Part shown: piece after piece, positions 6,461 to 9,706 of the stretch
How positions within the stretch are numbered: the stretch's first letter is position 1
Layout of the letters: the number at the start of each line of letters is the position of its first letter
NCBI GenBank assembly: GCA_947174085.1
Contig: CAMWHN010000063.1
Span: forward strand, 1 to 9,706
Direction of reading: 5' to 3'
Length of the DNA: 9,706 nt
Source of the DNA: an uncultured Ruminococcus sp.
GTDB lineage: Bacteria > Bacillota > Clostridia > Oscillospirales > Ruminococcaceae
Notes under the pieces: model-generated
Database searches by the model: none
Told to the model about the DNA's origin: nothing
Seen by the model: only the letters and a program-made list of their open reading frames with translations
Made by a program: the position numbers and the translations under genes

Positions 6461-6519
6461 TCTGTAATGATTAATTAAAAATTATTAAAAAATTATATAT
6501 TTTAGAAAGGCGAAAAATT

Positions 6520-7926
6520 ATGATTCATAAATATCAATTAGGCGGTTTGTATATTATTCTTGATGTGAATAGTGGCGGTGTGCATGTAGTAGATAAATTA
6601 ACTTATGATTTATTAGATTATGTGAAACCGCCGTTTGAAAATAATTGCCCTGAAGAAATTTTAGAGAAATTACAAGAAAATTATAGTATTCAGGAATTAC
6701 AAGACTGTTATCAAGAATTAAAATCGCTTTATGAACAGAAAATATTATTTTCTAATGATGAGTATGAAAAATTTGCAAAATTTGCAACTTCTGCCCCAGT
6801 CAAAGCTATGTGCCTACATATTGCTCATGACTGTAATTTAAGATGTCAATATTGTTTTGCATCTACTGGAGATTTCGGCACAGGCAGAAAATTAATGCCT
6901 GTGGAAATTGGCAAAAAAGCAATTGATTTTTTATTGGAAAAATCTGAAAATCGTGAGCAATTAGAATTAGATTTCTTTGGCGGTGAGCCATTAATGAATT
7001 TTGATGTTGTAAAACAAGTTGTTTTATATGCCAGAGAACAAGAAAAAAAATATAACAAGCATTTTCGATTTACGATTACGACAAATGGCATGTTATTAAA
7101 TGACGAGAATATTAATTTTATTAATCAAGAAATGTCGAATGTTGTATTATCTATAGACGGCAGAAAATGCGTCAATGACAAAATGCGTCCGACTCCTAAC
7201 GGTAAAGGCAGTTATGATGTTATTTTGCCAAAATTTAAGAAACTTGTGGCACAGCGTGATAAAAATCTTGATTATTATGTCCGTGGAACGTTTACAAAAT
7301 ATAATCTTGATTTTTCTGATGATGTATTTAGCTTATATCAAGCCGATTTTGACCAGATTTCTGTAGAACCTGTTGTTGCTGATAGCAAATATGATTATGC
7401 CATCACAGAAGAAGATTTGCCAGCTATTTTCGCTGAATATGAAAAATTAGCACAGCGTTTATTAGAACAAGACAGAAAAAATCAGCATTTTAATTTCTTT
7501 CATTTTATGATTGATTTAAATGCTGGTCCTTGTGCTATCAAGAGATTAAAAGGCTGTGGCTGTGGCAATGAGTATGTAGCCATTACACCAGATGGTGATA
7601 TTTATCCTTGTCATCAATTTGTTGGCATAGAAGAATACAAAATGGGTAATCTTGAAGATAATACATTTGATTTGGACATGAAAGAAAAATTTGCACAGTC
7701 GCATATTTATAACAAATCCAAATGCCGTGACTGTTGGGCAAAATTCTATTGCAGTGGCGGTTGTAATGCCAATAATTATCAATATCAAGGCGATATTTTA
7801 GAATCACATGAATTGTCCTGTGAATTGGAAAAAAAGCGTTTAGAATGTGCTATCATGATACAAGCTGTTAAAATGCTTGAAAATCAGCCTATTTCTGAAT
7901 CTTCTACAGCTTATAAGCATTGCTAA
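6520..7926 (+). CDS. scfB: SCIFF/ranthipeptide radical SAM maturase (SPASM)
   Basis: 468-aa thioether-forming radical SAM enzyme acting on the ScfA peptide. Residues about 1-85 form a PqqD-like peptide-recognition region typical of RiPP maturases. The radical SAM cluster is C105-x3-C109-x2-C112, followed by the SAM-binding GGEP at 154-157. The C-terminal SPASM domain, for two auxiliary [4Fe-4S] clusters, shows C338, C346, C348, C364, then C402-x2-C405-x5-C411-x3-C415, and C434. The reaction expected from the family is cleavage of SAM to a 5'-deoxyadenosyl radical, hydrogen abstraction from an acceptor residue (Thr) and attack by a precursor cysteine sulfur. All cluster ligands are present, so the enzyme should be active. 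Ribosome binding site GAAAGG precedes ATG 6520. The pair with scfA makes the assignment secure. Confidence 0.96.
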   Translation: MIHKYQLGGLYIILDVNSGGVHVVDKLTYDLLDYVKPPFENNCPEEILEKLQENYSIQELQDCYQELKSLYEQKILFSNDEYEKFAKFATSAPVKAMCLHIAHDCNLRCQYCFASTGDFGTGRKLMPVEIGKKAIDFLLEKSENREQLELDFFGGEPLMNFDVVKQVVLYAREQEKKYNKHFRFTITTNGMLLNDENINFINQEMSNVVLSIDGRKCVNDKMRPTPNGKGSYDVILPKFKKLVAQRDKNLDYYVRGTFTKYNLDFSDDVFSLYQADFDQISVEPVVADSKYDYAITEEDLPAIFAEYEKLAQRLLEQDRKNQHFNFFHFMIDLNAGPCAIKRLKGCGCGNEYVAITPDGDIYPCHQFVGIEEYKMGNLEDNTFDLDMKEKFAQSHIYNKSKCRDCWAKFYCSGGCNANNYQYQGDILESHELSCELEKKRLECAIMIQAVKMLENQPISESSTAYKHC

Positions 7927-7929
7927 ATT

Positions 7930-8394
7930 TTATTCATATATTAAAAATAGATTTTGTGTATATACTATCATGTGGGTAATCGAAAAGCTAAATAGCAAAC
8001 TAAATAATACTGTCATGACAATAGATTCTATGATACAGTATTTATCAATTGCAAGTGCTAATTTACCAATTTTTAAAATATGCAGTTTATAAATTTTTTG
8101 ATTATCAAATATATGACCGCCTTTGGTTTCCATAAGAAAATAATTCTTATATTCTGCATTCTCTACTTGATAAACAACAGCAAAATTTTTTGCACTTATT
8201 TCTTCTACACGAACAAAATTTCCCTCACAGGGCTTGCCAAATAACCATAGAATGATATTTAAAATATAATGAATTCCTTGTAACATTAAAATTCCTATTG
8301 ATAGCCAGAAGATTAATGCAAGTAATATTTGCATATTCACACCTAATATTAACAATAAAACAAATATTACTGCTAAAATAATGAAAAATTCCAT
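7930..8394 (-). CDS. hypothetical membrane protein
   Basis: 154-aa protein of no family I recognise. Residues 1-52 are almost continuously hydrophobic (two or three helices). A soluble stretch of about 60 residues (55-117, with VENAEYKNYFLMETKGG near the middle) follows, and a hydrophobic helix at about 121-140 comes before the C-terminus. The middle part could be a small beta-rich domain held at the membrane. A GTG at 8403 is in frame, but it forms part of the ribosome binding site GGGGTGAT. The ATG at 8394, four bases beyond GGTGAT, is the better start. The gene is downstream of the DAHP synthase gene on the same strand, about 65 bases away with a hairpin between. It is convergent with scfB, only three bases separating the stop codons. 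Confidence 0.75.
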   Translation of the reverse strand: MEFFIILAVIFVLLLILGVNMQILLALIFWLSIGILMLQGIHYILNIILWLFGKPCEGNFVRVEEISAKNFAVVYQVENAEYKNYFLMETKGGHIFDNQKIYKLHILKIGKLALAIDKYCIIESIVMTVLFSLLFSFSITHMIVYTQNLFLIYE

Positions 8395-8431
8395 TGTTAT
8401 CACCCCAAATTAAATTTATTTTATATAAATT

Positions 8432-8459
8432 ATCCCCTGCTGAAACAGGGGATTTTTTA
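8432..8459. terminator. hairpin terminator between aroF and the hypothetical membrane gene
   Basis: Stem ATCCCCTG/CAGGGGAT (8432-8439 and 8446-8453), counting the flanking AT pairs around the CCCCTG/CAGGGG core, with loop CTGAAA. On the plus strand the stem runs straight into a T tract (8453-8458), the canonical terminator arrangement, suited to transcripts arriving from scfB. On the minus strand it follows the aroF stop immediately, but the next bases are ATAATTTATAT, a weaker tract. It probably works in both directions with unequal efficiency. Confidence 0.75.
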
Positions 8460-9488
8460 TTATAATTGGTCTGCGATTCGCAAAATTAAATCATGTGTCT
8501 TGTCCCAGCCTAAGCAAGGGTCTGTGATAGATTTGCCATAAATTCCCTCACCTATTTTTTGTGCGCCATCTTCTAAATAGCTTTCAATCATAAAGCCTTT
8601 AATCATTTTTTTAATTTCTTCATTATGACGGCAACTGTGTAACACTTCATTAACGATTCTAGGCTGTTCTAAATAGCATTTATTAGAATTTGCATGATTT
8701 GTGTCGACTATTACAGCAGGATTGATTAAATTTTTTTCAAGATAATGATGATACGTTAATAATAAATCTTCATAATGATAATTCGGCAAAGATTCGCCGT
8801 GTTTATTCACATAGCCTCTTAAAATTGCATGTGCCAAAGGATTCCCCGTTGTGTGAACTTCCCAACCTCTATACAAAAACGTATGACTTGACTGTGATGC
8901 ATAAATAGAATTAAACATAACAGATAAATCCCCACTTGTTGGATTTTTCATGCCGACAGGAATATCCATGCCACTGACTGTTAGTCTATGTTGCTGATTT
9001 TCTACACTTCGTGCGCCAACTGCGACATAAGATAATAAATCTGATAAATATCTATAATTTTCTGGATATAGCATTTCGTCTGCACAAGTAAAACCTGTTT
9101 CTTCAATTGCTCTTTTATGTAATTTGCGAATAGAAATTAATCCTTCTAACATGTCTTCTGCTTTTGTCGGGTCAGGCTGATGTACCATGCCTTTATAGCC
9201 TGTGCCATTCGTTCTAGGCTTATTAGTATAAATTCTAGGAATGATTAAAATTTTATCTTTTACTTGTTCCTGTACTTTGGCAAGTCTGTAAATATATTCC
9301 ATGACAGCATCTTCACGGTCTGCCGAACAAGGACCTATAATTAATAAAAGTTTATCAGATTCCCCTGTGAAAATTTTCGCTGTTTCAGCATCACGCTGTT
9401 GCTTTACTGTTTCAAAAGCAATTGATAATGGATATTGTTTTTTAATTTCCTGTGGAATCGGTAATTTACGGATAAAATTCATTGACAT
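8460..9488 (-). CDS. aroF: 3-deoxy-7-phosphoheptulonate (DAHP) synthase, class I
   Basis: 342-aa enzyme joining phosphoenolpyruvate and erythrose 4-phosphate to DAHP, the committed step of the shikimate pathway in the cytoplasm. It is an AroF/AroG/AroH-type sequence. Visible: GPCSAD (52-57) with metal ligand Cys54, the PEP-binding stretch KPRTNGTGYKG (90-100), GARSVENQQHR around 158-168, VGMKNPTSGDL (178-188), TNHANSNK with ligand His265, Glu302, and ITDPCLGWD with Asp323. Together these are the expected metal-binding Cys-His-Glu-Asp set. The length fits single-domain enzymes without a fused regulatory domain. Which aromatic amino acid inhibits it cannot be read here, so the symbol aroF is nominal. 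Ribosome binding site GAGAGGAG precedes ATG 9488. It stands apart from other aro genes. Confidence 0.93.
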   Translation of the reverse strand: MSMNFIRKLPIPQEIKKQYPLSIAFETVKQQRDAETAKIFTGESDKLLLIIGPCSADREDAVMEYIYRLAKVQEQVKDKILIIPRIYTNKPRTNGTGYKGMVHQPDPTKAEDMLEGLISIRKLHKRAIEETGFTCADEMLYPENYRYLSDLLSYVAVGARSVENQQHRLTVSGMDIPVGMKNPTSGDLSVMFNSIYASQSSHTFLYRGWEVHTTGNPLAHAILRGYVNKHGESLPNYHYEDLLLTYHHYLEKNLINPAVIVDTNHANSNKCYLEQPRIVNEVLHSCRHNEEIKKMIKGFMIESYLEDGAQKIGEGIYGKSITDPCLGWDKTHDLILRIADQL

Positions 9489-9529
9489 AATTTAAAACTC
9501 CTCTCTGTTTTTGAAAATATTATAATTTT

Positions 9530-9558
9530 ATTATACACTTTTTTAAAATAGCTGTCAA
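9530..9558 (-). promoter_or_regulatory. consensus sigma-A promoter of aroF
   Basis: On the minus strand: TTGACA (9558-9553), a 17-base spacer, TATAAT (9535-9530), perfect in both boxes. Transcription would start near 9523, leaving about 35 bases before the ATG. That is too short for a T-box or trp-type leader, so control by tRNA sensing is unlikely. Regulation is more likely allosteric or by a repressor. Confidence 0.88.
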
Positions 9559-9623
9559 GTAGTTTAATTTTCAAAAAAATTCATATAGCTTATAAAAATA
9601 ATTAAAATTTTTTAAAAAAATTA

Positions 9624-9652
9624 TTGCTTTTTCACAGATTTTATGTTACAAT
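9624..9652 (+). promoter_or_regulatory. promoter of the gene at the right edge
   Basis: TTGCTT (9624-9629), a 17-base spacer, TACAAT (9647-9652) with TGT directly upstream (extended -10). It is divergent from the aroF promoter, with an AT-rich stretch of about 65 bases holding A tracts between the two -35 boxes. A GAGGTGAT ribosome binding site follows at 9660-9667. Confidence 0.7.
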
Positions 9653-9671
9653 AAAAAATGAGGTGATTAAA

Positions 9672-9706
9672 ATGAACCACAAAAATTTTAAGCTTATTTT
9701 TTCATG
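9672..9706 (+). CDS. start of an unidentified gene (truncated by window end)
   Basis: ATG at 9672 lies four bases after the GGTGAT ribosome binding site and about 15 bases from the predicted transcription start. The 11 complete codons read MNHKNFKLIFS, a basic start followed by hydrophobic residues, which could open a signal peptide or membrane helix. Too little is present to identify it. Confidence 0.6.
   Translation, partial: MNHKNFKLIFS

Noticed and set aside
7872..7921. AATGCTT...AAGCATT arms and a GCTTATAAGC palindrome at the end of scfB as a terminator
   Set aside because: Long loop, within the coding sequence, and the following bases (GCTAAATTTTA) make a poor U tract.
9489..9530. Possible T-box or attenuation leader for aroF
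   Set aside because: The perfect promoter leaves only about 35 bases of leader, with no room for a T-box specifier or a leader peptide.

Overview
The window is AT-rich, with strong sigma-A-type promoters, GGAGG/GGTGAT ribosome binding sites and occasional TTG starts. It carries an NfnAB transhydrogenase and a SCIFF peptide with its radical SAM maturase. Together these point to a strictly anaerobic, low-GC Clostridia (Bacillota), most likely a gut-type Ruminococcus/Oscillospiraceae relative. Every complete gene reads as intact chromosomal sequence. I see no transposase, phage gene, CRISPR array, tRNA or rRNA.

Layout. On the minus strand at the left end is a two-gene envelope operon: a short NfeD protein (990-1430), then an SPFH/stomatin-type protein (12-971), driven by a consensus promoter at 1533-1561. 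Divergent from it, a second strong promoter (1643-1671) drives nfnA (1725-2561, TTG start), nfnB (2581-3972) and yajC (3990-4472). A TIGR04086-like four-helix membrane protein (4531-4926) and an unrecognised lipoprotein (4961-6169) follow on the same strand.

The most distinctive part is 6188-7926. A strong extended -10 promoter precedes a 48-codon gene (6262-6408) encoding a six-cysteine SCIFF/ranthipeptide precursor (scfA). An intercistronic hairpin at 6433-6456 follows, and then the maturase scfB (6520-7926), which has radical SAM and SPASM cysteine motifs. The arrangement suggests abundant precursor and less enzyme. The peptide would be thioether-crosslinked on its cysteines. The neighbouring yajC and TIGR04086 genes match the usual clostridial context of SCIFF, but a lipoprotein gene is inserted here and secD/secF do not follow scfB.

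Right end, minus strand: an unrecognised 154-aa membrane protein (7930-8394) converges on scfB with only three bases between the stop codons. Upstream of it is a clostridial-type class I DAHP synthase (8460-9488), the first step of aromatic amino acid synthesis, with a perfect consensus promoter and a short leader. A divergent gene begins at 9672 and runs off the window.

Functionally the window mixes redox housekeeping (NfnAB linking ferredoxin, NADH and NADPH), membrane biology (NfeD/SPFH, YajC, TIGR04086), a conserved but poorly understood RiPP pathway (SCIFF), and shikimate entry. The SCIFF locus, its lipoprotein insertion and the convergent overlap at its 3' end are the parts most worth following.
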